The notes: a model not told the origin generated them from the sequence alone. Counted from the first letter of the stretch, positions 8,560 through 17,728 are shown. The stretch is DNA of 64,000 bases from Anaerolineales bacterium (GCA_016934715.1 JAFGSI010000064.1:1-64000), one strand, 5' to 3'. Program-made: numbers and translations.

Positions 8560-9435
8560 ATGACTGCCACCACCCTTCCCTCCCCCCGCACCGCCAGGCA
8601 GATCCATTGGGGCAAGTTCTTCAGCCGTCTACTCGGCTACCTGGTCCTGACCCTCGGACTGTCCCTCACCCTGCTGCCGTTCATCATGATGATCCTGAGT
8701 TCGTTCAAGACCAACCTGGAAACGCTGCGCGTCCCACCCACCTTCTGGCCAGAAAATCCGACCATCGACAACTATCTCAGGATCTTCAACGACCCGGACC
8801 TGCCGCTGCTGCGCTTCTATGCCAACAGCGCCTTCGTGGCGATCTTCAACGTCGTCACCACCCTGTTCACCAGTGCCCTGATCGGTTACCTGTTCGCCAA
8901 GTTCGAGTTCCGCGGCAAGAAACTGCTCTTTGGCTGGTTTCTGACCATGATGATGATCCCGACCCAGATCACCATGATCCCCAGCTACGTCATCCTGGCC
9001 AGATTGGGCTTGATCAACTCGCTGTGGGGGCTGGTCATCTTCAGCGCCGTGGATGCCTTCGGGATCTTCATGATCCGCCAGTTCTGTCAGACACTGCCCA
9101 ACGAACTGCTCGATGCCGCCCGCATCGACGGAGCCTCGGAGTGGCAGATCTTCCTGCGCATCGTCATTCCGCAATTGGGGGCGCCCCTTGCCACCCTGGG
9201 CATCCTGGCCTTCATGAACAACTGGAACGCCTACCTGTGGCCGATGATCGTCCTGCAACGCCTCGAGGTCCGTACCCTGCCGATCATCCTGACCTGGTTC
9301 AACTCGACCCACACCGGACAGGGCGGGCTGGTGATGGCCGCCACCGTCCTGATCATCCTTCCGATCCTGATCGTCTTCGTCTTCTTCCAGCGCTGGATCG
9401 TCCAGGGCTTCACCATGAGCGGGATCAAGGGCTAG
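8560..9435 (+). CDS. Sugar ABC transporter permease (MalG/UgpE type)
   Basis: This 291-residue inner-membrane protein has six predicted membrane segments and the EAA-loop equivalent LLDAARIDGASEWQIFLRIV. The near-zero gap from the preceding permease indicates translational coupling. It is the second channel subunit of the importer. The next gene, the GH4 enzyme, begins 33 bases later behind AAAGGAG, so import and intracellular hydrolysis are probably co-expressed. Confidence 0.9.
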   Translation: MTATTLPSPRTARQIHWGKFFSRLLGYLVLTLGLSLTLLPFIMMILSSFKTNLETLRVPPTFWPENPTIDNYLRIFNDPDLPLLRFYANSAFVAIFNVVTTLFTSALIGYLFAKFEFRGKKLLFGWFLTMMMIPTQITMIPSYVILARLGLINSLWGLVIFSAVDAFGIFMIRQFCQTLPNELLDAARIDGASEWQIFLRIVIPQLGAPLATLGILAFMNNWNAYLWPMIVLQRLEVRTLPIILTWFNSTHTGQGGLVMAATVLIILPILIVFVFFQRWIVQGFTMSGIKG

Positions 9436-9468
9436 CCCCGCCTATTCCATAGTGCAAAGGAGTTTTCC

Positions 9469-10800
9469 ATGACCAAGATCACCTTCATCGGCGCCGGCAG
9501 CCTGGGTTTCACATCCGAGCTCGTCCGTGATATCCTGACCTTTCCCCTGCTGCAGGATGCCACCCTGACCCTGATGGACATCAACCCTGAACGGCTGGAG
9601 TTCGCCAAAACCGCCGTGACCAAGATCATCACCGAGGGCAAGTATCCGGCCAAAGTCAGCGCCACCCTCGATCGGGCCGAGGCGCTCAAGGATGCCGACG
9701 TGGTCCTGACCACCATCCTGGCCGGCAGCACCGAGGTCTGGCGCCACGACATCGAGATTCCCAAGAAGTACGGCGTGGACATCAACGTCGGTGACACCCG
9801 TGGGCCCTCGGGCATCTTCCGTTTCCTGCGCTCCATCAACCCGATGATGGACATCGTCGGCGACATGGAGAAATACTGCCCCCAGGCCGTCCTGCTCAAC
9901 TACACCAACCCGATGGCCATGCTCGTTTCGGCTATCCAGAAACAGACCTCGATCGTCACCACTGGCCTGTGCCACTCCGTTCAGGGCACCGCCATGATGC
10001 TGGCCGAGTGGATCGGCGCGCCGTTCGAAGAGATCGACTACACCTGCGCCGGGATCAACCACCAGGCCTGGTATCTCGACTACAGGTGGAATGGCAGGGA
10101 CGCCTACCCGCTGATTCACAAGGCCATCACCGAGCAGCCCGAAATCTACAACGAAGAGCAAGTCAGGAACGAGATGTACCTGGCCCTGGGGTACTACGTC
10201 ACCGAATCGAGCGGGCACAATTCGGAATACAACTGGTGGTTCCGCAAGCGCCCTGACCTGATCGAGAAATACTGCACCCACGGCACTGGCTGGAACCCCG
10301 GTGCGTACGCGTATATTCTCAAGGAATACCAGCACAACGAGGCCACCTGGAAGGACCAGGTCAAGGAGCGCCTCGCCCAGCCGCTCAGCGCCGAAGACCT
10401 GCGGCGCGGCCACGAGTACGCTGCTTACATCATCAACGCTCTCAAGGGTGGTGAGCCGTTCAAGTTCAACGGCAACGTCCGCAATACCCATCTCATCACC
10501 AACCTGCCTGAAGACGCCTGTGTAGAGGTGCCGGTCTACGTCGACCGGGCCGGCTTCCACCCCGTCCACGTGGGGGCCCTGCCGCCTGAGTGCACCCTGC
10601 TGACCCAGCTCTCCAGCGGCATCGAGGAGATGACCATCCTGGCCTCCCTGGTCGGCGACCCAACATTGGTCTACCGCGCGATCTGCCACGACCCGTTGAC
10701 CGCTTCCGTCCTCTCCCTGGCCGAGATCAAACAAATGACCAACGAGCTCTTCGCCCAGCACAAGGACTATCTACCACAGTTCAAGCACCACAAGGTCTGA
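9469..10800 (+). CDS. melA: GH4-family NAD-dependent alpha-galactosidase (MelA-like)
   Basis: This 443-residue protein has the family 4 hallmarks: an N-terminal Rossmann segment ([12 protein letters not shown]), LMDIN for the NAD ribose, NYTNPM (about 145-150), the metal Cys motif GLCHSV with Cys168, and AGINHQ with His198. CHSV is the variant linked to alpha-galactosidases; CDMP and CNVP mark the 6-phospho-alpha- and beta-glucosidases. The enzyme hydrolyses alpha-galactosides by redox elimination with NAD+ and a divalent metal in the cytoplasm. It follows the importer, so it probably trims imported alpha-linked oligosaccharides. The gene name reflects similarity only; activity on alpha-galactosaminides would be new and is unproven. 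Confidence 0.85.
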   Translation: MTKITFIGAGSLGFTSELVRDILTFPLLQDATLTLMDINPERLEFAKTAVTKIITEGKYPAKVSATLDRAEALKDADVVLTTILAGSTEVWRHDIEIPKKYGVDINVGDTRGPSGIFRFLRSINPMMDIVGDMEKYCPQAVLLNYTNPMAMLVSAIQKQTSIVTTGLCHSVQGTAMMLAEWIGAPFEEIDYTCAGINHQAWYLDYRWNGRDAYPLIHKAITEQPEIYNEEQVRNEMYLALGYYVTESSGHNSEYNWWFRKRPDLIEKYCTHGTGWNPGAYAYILKEYQHNEATWKDQVKERLAQPLSAEDLRRGHEYAAYIINALKGGEPFKFNGNVRNTHLITNLPEDACVEVPVYVDRAGFHPVHVGALPPECTLLTQLSSGIEEMTILASLVGDPTLVYRAICHDPLTASVLSLAEIKQMTNELFAQHKDYLPQFKHHKV

Positions 10801-10801
10801 G

Positions 10802-11743
10802 ATGGTCCGCAGAAAGCTGTTCCTTCTCCTGATAGCCGCACTCCTGTTCGCCGGGTGTGCAGCCCGGCCCGAAGAGCCCGACTGGCTGGCCGTGAACGAC
10901 TTCCTCTACCAGCTCCAGCAGGCCGACTCCGACCGGATCGGCGAAACCGCCTTTGACCTGGTTGTGGTCACCCTGGCTGCTGCCGGCAGCTCGCCCGATG
11001 TGATCCCGGCCCTGCGAAACAGTCCCGGCGGCCCCAAGATCATCCTGTGCTATATGAGCATCGGCCAATCCGAGACCTACCGCTGGTACTGGGATCCGGA
11101 CTGGAACACCAACCCGCCTGACTGGCTGGATGTTCCGGATGGGATCTGGGCCGGGGATCACTGGGTCCGCTACTGGGACCCCGCATGGCAGCAGATCATC
11201 TACGGGACCCCCGAGTCGTATCTCGACCAGATCCTGGCGCTTGGCTTTGATGGGGTCTACCTCGATCGGGTGGACGCCTACTGGTACTACCAGGATCAGG
11301 GCCGCGAGACCGCCGCTGGCGAGATGGTCGACTTCATTCTCGCCTTCAGTGCCTACGCCCGTGAACGCCACCCCGGCTTCGGGGTCTTCCCGCAGAACGC
11401 CGAGGAGCTGGGCATCCTGTTCCCAGAGTTCATGGACGTCATGACCGGCATCGGGGTGGAGGACCTGTACTACGGTTACCCGCGCGATCATGCGCCCAGC
11501 CCGCCCGAATGGACCGCCGCGCGCGAGGCCATCCTCGACCAATGGGTGGCGGCCGGGAAGCTGGTCCTGACCATCGACTACACCGCCCGCCCTGAACAGA
11601 TCGCCGATGCCTATTTCCGTTCCTATTCCCACAGCTACGTCCCCTACGTCACCGACCGCTCGCTCGGCCGCCTGCGGATCAACCCCGGTTTCGAACCCGA
11701 CAAAGCCCCCAGCGAGTGGGATTTCCCGGCCCCAACCCCCTAG
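10802..11743 (+). CDS. TM1410/MJ1477-type GH114-related lipoprotein
   Basis: This 313-residue exported protein has a signal peptide and lipobox (LLFAGC, Cys19). The rest is a TIM-barrel of the putative endo-alpha-1,4-polygalactosaminidase superfamily, TM1410 branch: ILCYMSIGQSETYRWYW on an early strand, GFDGVYLDRVDAY (Asp150, Asp155, Asp158) and GVFPQNAEEL on later strands. It would act on the outer surface on an alpha-galactosaminoglycan-like polymer, but TM1410-type proteins have little biochemical support. It begins one base after the GH4 stop. Confidence 0.75.
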   Translation: MVRRKLFLLLIAALLFAGCAARPEEPDWLAVNDFLYQLQQADSDRIGETAFDLVVVTLAAAGSSPDVIPALRNSPGGPKIILCYMSIGQSETYRWYWDPDWNTNPPDWLDVPDGIWAGDHWVRYWDPAWQQIIYGTPESYLDQILALGFDGVYLDRVDAYWYYQDQGRETAAGEMVDFILAFSAYARERHPGFGVFPQNAEELGILFPEFMDVMTGIGVEDLYYGYPRDHAPSPPEWTAAREAILDQWVAAGKLVLTIDYTARPEQIADAYFRSYSHSYVPYVTDRSLGRLRINPGFEPDKAPSEWDFPAPTP

Positions 11744-11805
11744 CCCGGCCCGGGCTCGTCGCCAAGGATCTACGGGCAAGCCCGATCGCGCCAAGCCGCG
11801 CCGCC

Positions 11806-13404
11806 ATGCATCCGAAACTGTCCCCCCTATCCCCGCTCACCCGTCACGACGCCCTCCTGGCCAGCCTGCTCGGTGCCGGGAGCCTGGCACTTTACGTCCG
11901 CACCCTGGCGCCCGGGCTGCTCTACGGCGACAGCGGCGAGCTGCAAACCGTGGTCTACAGCCTGGGCATGACCCACCCCACCGGCTACCCGGTCTATATT
12001 CTGCTCGGGCGGCTGTTCACCCTCCTGCCGGACGGCGACCCGGCCTGGCGGGTCAACCTGTTCAGTGCCTTCCTCGGCGCCCTGACGGTCACCTGCATCT
12101 TTCTGATCGTGAGGCTGCTGGTCGGCTGGCGACTGGCAGCCGTGACAGCTGCCCTTACGCTGGCGGTCACGCCGTTGTTCTGGTATTTCTCGGTCATCGC
12201 CGAACTCTACGTCCCCGCCTGCGCCTTCCTGGCAGGGGTGCTCCTGTTCCTGCTGCTCTGGCGCCAGACGGAGGACCGCCGCTGGCTGGCCGGCTCCGCC
12301 CTGCTGGGCGGTCTGAGCCTGGGCGTGCACTCCTCAGTGGCCCTGGCCGCTCCAGGCGTGCTGGTCTTTCTTGCCGTCAGCACTCGCCAGCGAAAGGACT
12401 GGGGCTGCGCCATTGGTGCTGCCCTGCTGGGCGTGGCATTGTCCATGGCCGCCTTCCTGGCCCTGGACACCGTGAACCCCGACGCCGGCTACTACCATGC
12501 CACCGTCGTACCCTCCCTCAGCGTCTGGGGTTTGACCCCGGCCGGCTTCGACTCACCCCTTGAGCGCCTGGGATTCCTGTACGCTGCCCGCCAGTTCAAC
12601 GATGCCATGTTCGCTGATCCGGCCGTGACCATGCCCGACATCGCCAACGTCTACGGGCAGGTATTAAAAATGGTCTTCGCCCCGCTCTCACTGGCGCTTG
12701 CGGGCCTGGGCCTGTTCGGAGCTTTCCTGCCGCGCTGGCGGGAGGGCCTCTTGCTGCTGCTCGGTTGGGGCGTGCAGATGGTCTTCGTCACAAACTACGC
12801 CATCTTCGACGTGGTCGTTTTCTTCGTCCCGACCTTCGTCTTCCTGGCCGTCTGGATCGGGACCGGGCTGGGGACACTGATGGACACCCTGGCCGGGGGG
12901 CTGAAGCGCCTGCGCCTGCAGAAATGGATCACCCCGGCCACAGCACTGCCCGGGATCATCGCCCTCGGCCTGTTGGTCCAGTTCTGGGGAGACATGGTCA
13001 GCGAAGCCTGGGAGCAGCGTGCCGCGGTCTTCATACGCGGCACCGAGTTCGATGGATACCCCTTCCCGCTTGACGACCCGCAGGCCCCACAGGCAGAAGC
13101 CCAGGTCATCGTGGCAGCCATCGAGGACAATGCGATCGTCTTCCTGAACTGGGACCTGCTCTTTCCCTGCTACTTCGTCGCCCGGCAAGAGGGCCGCAGC
13201 GGGATCGACTTCCACGAGACCTACCCGCAAGAGGGCCTTCGTCAGCTTGGTGAAACAACCATTGCCTACCTCGAGGCGAACCTGGGCAGGCGCCCGATCT
13301 ATTTCCTGGAACGCCCTGACGGGGCTGCCCTGAGCCGCTTCGAGATCAGTCTGGTCATCCGGAATGGCCTGCACCTGTACCAGGTAACCGGCGGCAAGCC
13401 CTGA
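11806..13404 (+). CDS. DUF2723 (GT117-like) polytopic membrane protein
   Basis: This 532-residue protein has about ten hydrophobic segments. The N-terminal region reads TLAPGLLYGDSGELQTVVY then THPTGYPVYILLG, the DUF2723 signature with the conserved Asp-Ser-Gly-Glu resembling GT-C transferase active sites. The family is linked to protein or lipid glycosylation using lipid-linked sugar donors. The reading frame extends upstream to 11716, overlapping the GH114-like gene; ATG 11806 is preferred because homology starts near RHDALL, but no good Shine-Dalgarno is visible. It sits between the two GH114-type genes. Whether it serves this sugar pathway or was inserted there is unclear. Confidence 0.75.
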   Translation: MHPKLSPLSPLTRHDALLASLLGAGSLALYVRTLAPGLLYGDSGELQTVVYSLGMTHPTGYPVYILLGRLFTLLPDGDPAWRVNLFSAFLGALTVTCIFLIVRLLVGWRLAAVTAALTLAVTPLFWYFSVIAELYVPACAFLAGVLLFLLLWRQTEDRRWLAGSALLGGLSLGVHSSVALAAPGVLVFLAVSTRQRKDWGCAIGAALLGVALSMAAFLALDTVNPDAGYYHATVVPSLSVWGLTPAGFDSPLERLGFLYAARQFNDAMFADPAVTMPDIANVYGQVLKMVFAPLSLALAGLGLFGAFLPRWREGLLLLLGWGVQMVFVTNYAIFDVVVFFVPTFVFLAVWIGTGLGTLMDTLAGGLKRLRLQKWITPATALPGIIALGLLVQFWGDMVSEAWEQRAAVFIRGTEFDGYPFPLDDPQAPQAEAQVIVAAIEDNAIVFLNWDLLFPCYFVARQEGRSGIDFHETYPQEGLRQLGETTIAYLEANLGRRPIYFLERPDGAALSRFEISLVIRNGLHLYQVTGGKP

Positions 13405-13424
13405 TTTTGATATACAATACTGGG

Positions 13425-14273
13425 ATGAGGAAAAAACGATCCCTGACCCTGTTCCTGTTTCTGACCCTGGCGGCCTGCGGCGCGCATGGCCCCCAGCCTG
13501 AAACCCCATTGGAGGAGTCCATACCCATGCCCGAAATCACCTCCCCGCCCCCCGCCGAAGGCTGGTGGCACCCCGCACCTGGTCTGACCTGGCAATGGGA
13601 CCTGTCCGATGGCGAGATCGACACCTCGATCGAGGCCGAGGTCTACGACCTGGACCTGTACGTCGACCAGGCGGTGATCGACGAATTGCACGCCCGTGGT
13701 GCCCGGGTGATCTGCTACATCTCAGTCGGCTCTTGGGAGGATTGGCGCCCCGATGCCGATCGGTTCTCCGAGCAGCTCCTCGGGAACGACTACCAGGGCT
13801 GGCCTGGCGAGCGCTGGCTCGACATCCGCCGCCTTGATCTGCTGGCCCCGATCATGCGCGCCCGCCTGGACCTGTGCGCCGCCAAAGGCTTCGATGGCGT
13901 AGAGCCTGACAACATCGAGATCTACACCAACGATACCGGATTTCCTCTCCCCTATGAAGCCCAGCTGGCCTATGCCCGCTGGTTGGCCGACGAGGCTCAC
14001 GCCCGCGGCCTGGCGATCGGCATCAAGAATGCCCCTGGCATGGTCGCCGACTCGCTGGCCTTCTTCGACTTTGCCATTACCGAGGATGCCTACTATTACG
14101 AGTGGGCCGAGGAAATGCTGCCCTTTATCGATTCTCACAAACCGGTCTTCGCCGCCGAATACACCGACATGGACGTCGACTTCGAGGCGGCCTGCGCTTG
14201 GGGCCGGGAGCACGCTTTCAGCTTCATCCTCAAGAATCGCGACCTGGACGCCTGGCTCGAACCCTGCCCGTAG
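13425..14273 (+). CDS. GH114 endo-alpha-1,4-polygalactosaminidase-like lipoprotein
   Basis: This 282-residue exported protein has a signal with lipobox LAAC (Cys18). The mature TIM barrel matches the canonical GH114 branch: GLTWQWDLSDGEID, VICYISVGSWEDWRPD, GFDGVEPDNIE (Asp157, Glu160, Asp162) and ITEDAYYYEW. GH114 enzymes cleave alpha-1,4-linked galactosamine polymers such as deacetylated fungal galactosaminogalactan. The ATG at 13425 is used, not an upstream TTG at 13407: TACAAT at 13413-13418 is a good -10 element only six bases away, so the mRNA may be leaderless. It is the second GH114-type gene of the locus. Confidence 0.82.
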   Translation: MRKKRSLTLFLFLTLAACGAHGPQPETPLEESIPMPEITSPPPAEGWWHPAPGLTWQWDLSDGEIDTSIEAEVYDLDLYVDQAVIDELHARGARVICYISVGSWEDWRPDADRFSEQLLGNDYQGWPGERWLDIRRLDLLAPIMRARLDLCAAKGFDGVEPDNIEIYTNDTGFPLPYEAQLAYARWLADEAHARGLAIGIKNAPGMVADSLAFFDFAITEDAYYYEWAEEMLPFIDSHKPVFAAEYTDMDVDFEAACAWGREHAFSFILKNRDLDAWLEPCP

Positions 14274-14294
14274 AAACACAGGAGGATCGCACAC

Positions 14295-15251
14295 ATGACA
14301 CCTATCTCGATCGGCAAACTGCGCGGCCTGCAGCGCATCTCTGCCTCCGGAGCCATCACCTGCCTGGCCCTCGACCACCGCCAGAACCTGCGCAAGGCCC
14401 TCAACCCGGCTGACCCGTCGGCGGTCAGCGACGCCCAGCTTTCAGGATTCAAACTCGAAGTGACCGCCGCCCTGGCCGGCGAAGCGACCGCCGTCCTGCT
14501 CGACCCGGAGGTCTCGGCCGCCCAGGCCGTCGCCGCGGGGATCATCCCGAATGGGGTTGGCCTGGTGGTGGCAGTCGAGTCGACCGGCTACAGCGGCAAG
14601 CCGACTGCCCGCCAGAGCCAGGTCCTGCCCGGCTGGAGCATCGCCAAGGCCAAACGGATGGGCGCCGAGGCCGTCAAGCTGCTGGTCTACTACCACCCCG
14701 ACTCGCGGACTGCCGCCGAGATCGAGGCCTTCACAGCGCAGGTCGCCGCCGACTGCCAAGAACATGACCTGTGCCTGATGCTCGAGCCGCTTTCCTACTC
14801 GCTCGACGCCAACCACAAGCTCACCTCTGCCGAGAAACGTCGGGTGGTGGTCGAGAGCGCCCGCCGCCTGACGCCGTTGGGCATTGACGTGCTCAAGGCC
14901 GAGTTCCCGCTAGACTCCGCCGATACTGACCAGGCCGCCTGGGAGGCTGCCTGCGCCGAAGTCTCGACCGCCTCGGTCACGCCCTGGATCCTGCTCTCGG
15001 CAGCACTTGACTTCGAGGCCTATCTGCGCCAGGTGACGGTCGCCTGCAATGCCGGGGCCTCCGGCATCGCCGTCGGACGGGCGGTCTGGAAGGAAGCCGT
15101 CGGGATGGGCTCCGCTGCCCGGGCCGACTTCTTAAGCGGCACCGCCCGGCCGCGCCTGACCCGCCTGACCGCCCTGTGCCAGGCTCTGGCACGCCCGTGG
15201 ACCGATTTCTACACCGCCGCGGCGCCGTTCGACTGGTACAAGGCCTACTGA
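14295..15251 (+). CDS. LacD-like class I tagatose-1,6-bisphosphate aldolase
   Basis: This 318-residue protein has the (beta/alpha)8 pattern of LacD/DhnA-type aldolases. It starts with an ALDHRQNLRKAL strand, continues with VKLLVYYHPDS and LMLEPLSYSLD, and has Lys201 in IDVLKAEFPLD at the Schiff-base position. LacD splits tagatose-1,6-bisphosphate into glyceraldehyde-3-phosphate and dihydroxyacetone phosphate. An AGGAGG site lies about 10 bases before ATG 14295. Downstream are a PfkB kinase, which could make the bisphosphate, and a GatZ-like protein. Other LacD-like aldolases act on sulfoquinovose-derived or fructose phosphates, so the substrate rests on context. Confidence 0.8.
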   Translation: MTPISIGKLRGLQRISASGAITCLALDHRQNLRKALNPADPSAVSDAQLSGFKLEVTAALAGEATAVLLDPEVSAAQAVAAGIIPNGVGLVVAVESTGYSGKPTARQSQVLPGWSIAKAKRMGAEAVKLLVYYHPDSRTAAEIEAFTAQVAADCQEHDLCLMLEPLSYSLDANHKLTSAEKRRVVVESARRLTPLGIDVLKAEFPLDSADTDQAAWEAACAEVSTASVTPWILLSAALDFEAYLRQVTVACNAGASGIAVGRAVWKEAVGMGSAARADFLSGTARPRLTRLTALCQALARPWTDFYTAAAPFDWYKAY

Positions 15252-15307
15252 CCACAGACAATGGACCGGGGAATGTGTCGTCACCGCCCCTGATCCCAAA
15301 TCGATTA

Positions 15308-16231
15308 ATGAAACCTTACGATATCCTGGTAGCCGGCGAAATCAACCCCGACCTGATCCTGACGGGGGACGTCGAACCCACCTTCGGGCAGGTCGAGAAA
15401 CTGGTCGATTCGGCCGCCCTGATGATCGGCTCGTCGTCTGCCATCTTCGCCTGCGGCGCAGCCCGACTCGGGCTGCGGGTCGCCTTCACCGGCGTCTGCG
15501 GTGACGACACCTTCGGGCGTTTCATGCTGGCCGAGATGGACGCCCGCGGCGTGGATACCTCCACTGTGTTCGTCGACCCGGACGGACAGACCGGCCTGAG
15601 TGTGATCCTCAATCGAGGCAGCGACCGCGCCATCCTGACCCATCCCGGCTTGATTGCCGCCCTGACGGCCGGGGCGGTAAGCGATGACCTGCTCGCCCGC
15701 GCCCGCCACCTGCACATCGCCTCCTACTTCCTGCAGACCGCCCTCCAACCCGGCCTGCCGGACCTCTTCACCCGTGCCCACGCCCTGGGTCTTTCCATCT
15801 CCCTCGACACCAACTGGGATCCTTCCGGAGAATGGCGCGGCTTCGAATCCCTGCTGGGCCAGGTCAACGTATTCCTGCCCAATGAAAATGAAGCCGTTGC
15901 ACTTAGCGGGGCAAAAGACATCGAATCGGCAGGCCGGCGACTCGGCAAGCTGTGTGAGGTCGTGGCGATCAAGCGGGGTGCGCAGGGCGCAATCGCCCAC
16001 CAGGGAAAGCGAACCGCCCGCGCCTCGGCACTGCCAGTTGACCTGGTCGACACCGTCGGCGCCGGGGACAGCTTCAATGCCGGTTTTCTGTACGGGTTCC
16101 TCCACGGCTGGGACCTGGAGAAGTCCCTGCGCCTGGCGGCTACCTGTGGGTCACTCTCGACCCGTCGCGCCGGGGGCACCGCCGCCCAACCGACCCTGGA
16201 CGAGGCCATGCGTCATGACGTACCTGGATGA
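15308..16231 (+). CDS. PfkB-family carbohydrate kinase
   Basis: This 307-residue ribokinase-fold protein has an N-terminal VAGEINPDLILTG, SSAIFACGAARLGLRVAFTG (the di-glycine-like sugar-binding region) and the second PfkB signature DTVGAGDSFNAGFLYG, whose Asp is the catalytic base. The frame is open upstream to 15176, but ATG 15308 begins the conserved domain. Position between the LacD-like and GatZ-like genes suggests a tagatose-6-phosphate (LacC-like) or free amino-sugar kinase role. The 3' end overlaps the start of the next gene by 17 bases, indicating coupled translation. Confidence 0.82.
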   Translation: MKPYDILVAGEINPDLILTGDVEPTFGQVEKLVDSAALMIGSSSAIFACGAARLGLRVAFTGVCGDDTFGRFMLAEMDARGVDTSTVFVDPDGQTGLSVILNRGSDRAILTHPGLIAALTAGAVSDDLLARARHLHIASYFLQTALQPGLPDLFTRAHALGLSISLDTNWDPSGEWRGFESLLGQVNVFLPNENEAVALSGAKDIESAGRRLGKLCEVVAIKRGAQGAIAHQGKRTARASALPVDLVDTVGAGDSFNAGFLYGFLHGWDLEKSLRLAATCGSLSTRRAGGTAAQPTLDEAMRHDVPG

Positions 16232-17489
16232 GATCGTCCGTTCTCAGAAACAGGGGCTGCGGCGCGCCATCGTCTCGGTCTGTTCCGCTCACCCATGGGT
16301 GCTGCGGGCTGCCATGCTGCAGGCTACCGCCAGTGCCGCTCCGCTGCTGGTTGAAGCCACCTGCAACCAGGTCAACCAGTTCGGCGGCTACACCGGCATG
16401 ACTCCGGTCGACTTCGTCCGCTACGTTGGTGCGCTCGCTGACGAGAGCGCTTTTTCCACCACCCAACTCCTGCTCGGTGGAGACCACCTGGGTCCCTTCC
16501 CCTGGCAGGCCGAACCTGCCGCAGCAGCCCTGGCCAAGGCTGCTGAAATGGTAGGCCAGTTCGTCCAGGCCGGGTTTACCAAGATCCACCTCGACGCCAG
16601 CATGCGCCTGGGGGACGACCCGCCCGGGCCGCTTGCCCCCCAGGTCTGCGCCCAGCGGACGGCCGAACTGGCCGGTATCTCCGAAGCGGCACTACCGGAC
16701 CCGGCCCTGGCCCCGCGCTACGTCATCGGGACCGAAGTCCCGGTGCCGGGCGGGGCGACCGAACACGAGGCGGGCATCGCGGTGACTCCCATCACCCGTC
16801 TGCGCCAGACGATCGACCTGACCCAGCGGGCCTTCGCCGCGGCAGGACTGGAGTCCGCCTGGGAGCGCGTCATCGCCATTGTCGTCCAGCCGGGGGTCGA
16901 GTTCGGCGACGACTTCGTCCTGCGCTTCGACCCGGCAGCAGCCGGCGAACTCACCGCGTTTCTCAGGACCGAACCCCATTTGGTCTACGAGGCCCACTCC
17001 ACCGACTACCAGACCCCTGATGCCCTGCGGGCGCTGGTGGAAGGCGGTTTCGCCATCCTGAAGGTCGGCCCGGCGCTGACCTTCGCCTTCCGGGAGGCCG
17101 TCTTCGGCCTGGCCAAGATGGAGAACGAATTGATCCCGCCCGGGCAGCGGTCCTGCCTGGTGGAGGTGCTCGAGGAGGTCATGCTCCAACGCCCGGCCCA
17201 CTGGGACAAGTACTACCACGGCGATGAGCACGACCGGCGCCTGAAGCGCAAGTTCAGCCTGAGCGACCGGGCCCGCTATTACTGGCCCGATCCACAGGTC
17301 CAGGCGGCCTTCGAACGCCTGCTGGACAATCTGGGGGGCAAGCCGCTGCCACAGGCCCTGGTCAGCCAGTATGCCCCTATCCAGTATGAACGGGTCCGGC
17401 GGGGGGAGATCCAACCCACGCCAGAGGCGATCCTCCTGGACCGGATCCGGGACGTGCTGCGGGACTACCAGGCCGCCTGCGCAGAATGA
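16215..17489 (+). CDS. GatZ/KbaZ-family tagatose-bisphosphate aldolase-associated protein
   Basis: This 424-residue protein of normal GatZ/KbaZ length starts at ATG 16215 inside the PfkB gene, although its frame is open much further upstream. Typical stretches are CSAHPWVLRAA, LVEATCNQVNQFGGYTGM, LLGGDHLGPFPW, KIHLDASMRLGD, VYEAHSTDYQTP and FAILKVGPALTFAFREA. In enterobacteria GatZ/KbaZ supports the class II aldolase GatY/KbaY, but no GatY partner is present here. Some relatives are reported to be hexose-phosphate 4-epimerases (from memory, not checked). An epimerase converting tagatose-6-phosphate to fructose-6-phosphate would also fit. Confidence 0.85.
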   Translation: MTYLDEIVRSQKQGLRRAIVSVCSAHPWVLRAAMLQATASAAPLLVEATCNQVNQFGGYTGMTPVDFVRYVGALADESAFSTTQLLLGGDHLGPFPWQAEPAAAALAKAAEMVGQFVQAGFTKIHLDASMRLGDDPPGPLAPQVCAQRTAELAGISEAALPDPALAPRYVIGTEVPVPGGATEHEAGIAVTPITRLRQTIDLTQRAFAAAGLESAWERVIAIVVQPGVEFGDDFVLRFDPAAAGELTAFLRTEPHLVYEAHSTDYQTPDALRALVEGGFAILKVGPALTFAFREAVFGLAKMENELIPPGQRSCLVEVLEEVMLQRPAHWDKYYHGDEHDRRLKRKFSLSDRARYYWPDPQVQAAFERLLDNLGGKPLPQALVSQYAPIQYERVRRGEIQPTPEAILLDRIRDVLRDYQAACAE

Positions 17490-17491
17490 AA

Positions 17492-17519
17492 ACCTGGAGA
17501 CAAGTGCTCGTCTCCAGGT
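17492..17519 (+). terminator. Perfect hairpin just after the GatZ-like gene
   Basis: ACCTGGAGAC (17492-17501) and GTCTCCAGGT (17510-17519) form a perfect 10-bp stem with an 8-base loop, two bases after the stop codon. No T-tract follows, so it may mark the operon 3' end by processing or Rho-assisted termination. The remaining 180 bases to the next promoter hold only GC-rich inverted repeats (GCCGGC at 17625-17630 and 17641-17646) and no convincing gene. Confidence 0.55.
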
Positions 17520-17700
17520 CGATTCCAGGCTGTCCTTTCAGCCACCCGGCAGGGGAATTCTTGGAACGCTGGTTCCGGCAACACATCTGGAGGCTTTACA
17601 GCCCTCGACTGGAACAATGCCAGGGCCGGCCTGACCCCGCGCCGGCAGGATCACAGGACCGACCACGCTTCCTGTTTCGAAAACAGGCCCGCCATTGCAC

Positions 17701-17728
17701 TTGACAATCATCCCGTGCTATGTAAAAC
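17701..17728 (+). promoter_or_regulatory. Sigma70-type promoter of the MFS gene, probably leaderless
   Basis: TTGACA (17701-17706) is followed after 16 bases by TAAAAC (17723-17728). The first in-frame ATG, at 17736, is seven bases beyond, which is where transcription should start. No Shine-Dalgarno is present. Confidence 0.6.

Noticed and set aside
9442-10761. 439-codon minus-strand frame opposite the GH4 gene
   Set aside because: The plus strand has all GH4 motifs in order; the antisense frame is low-complexity and unrecognised.
17486-17704. 72-codon ORF overlapping the GatZ-like stop
   Set aside because: It spans the hairpin and GC palindromes, has no recognisable composition and no homology features.
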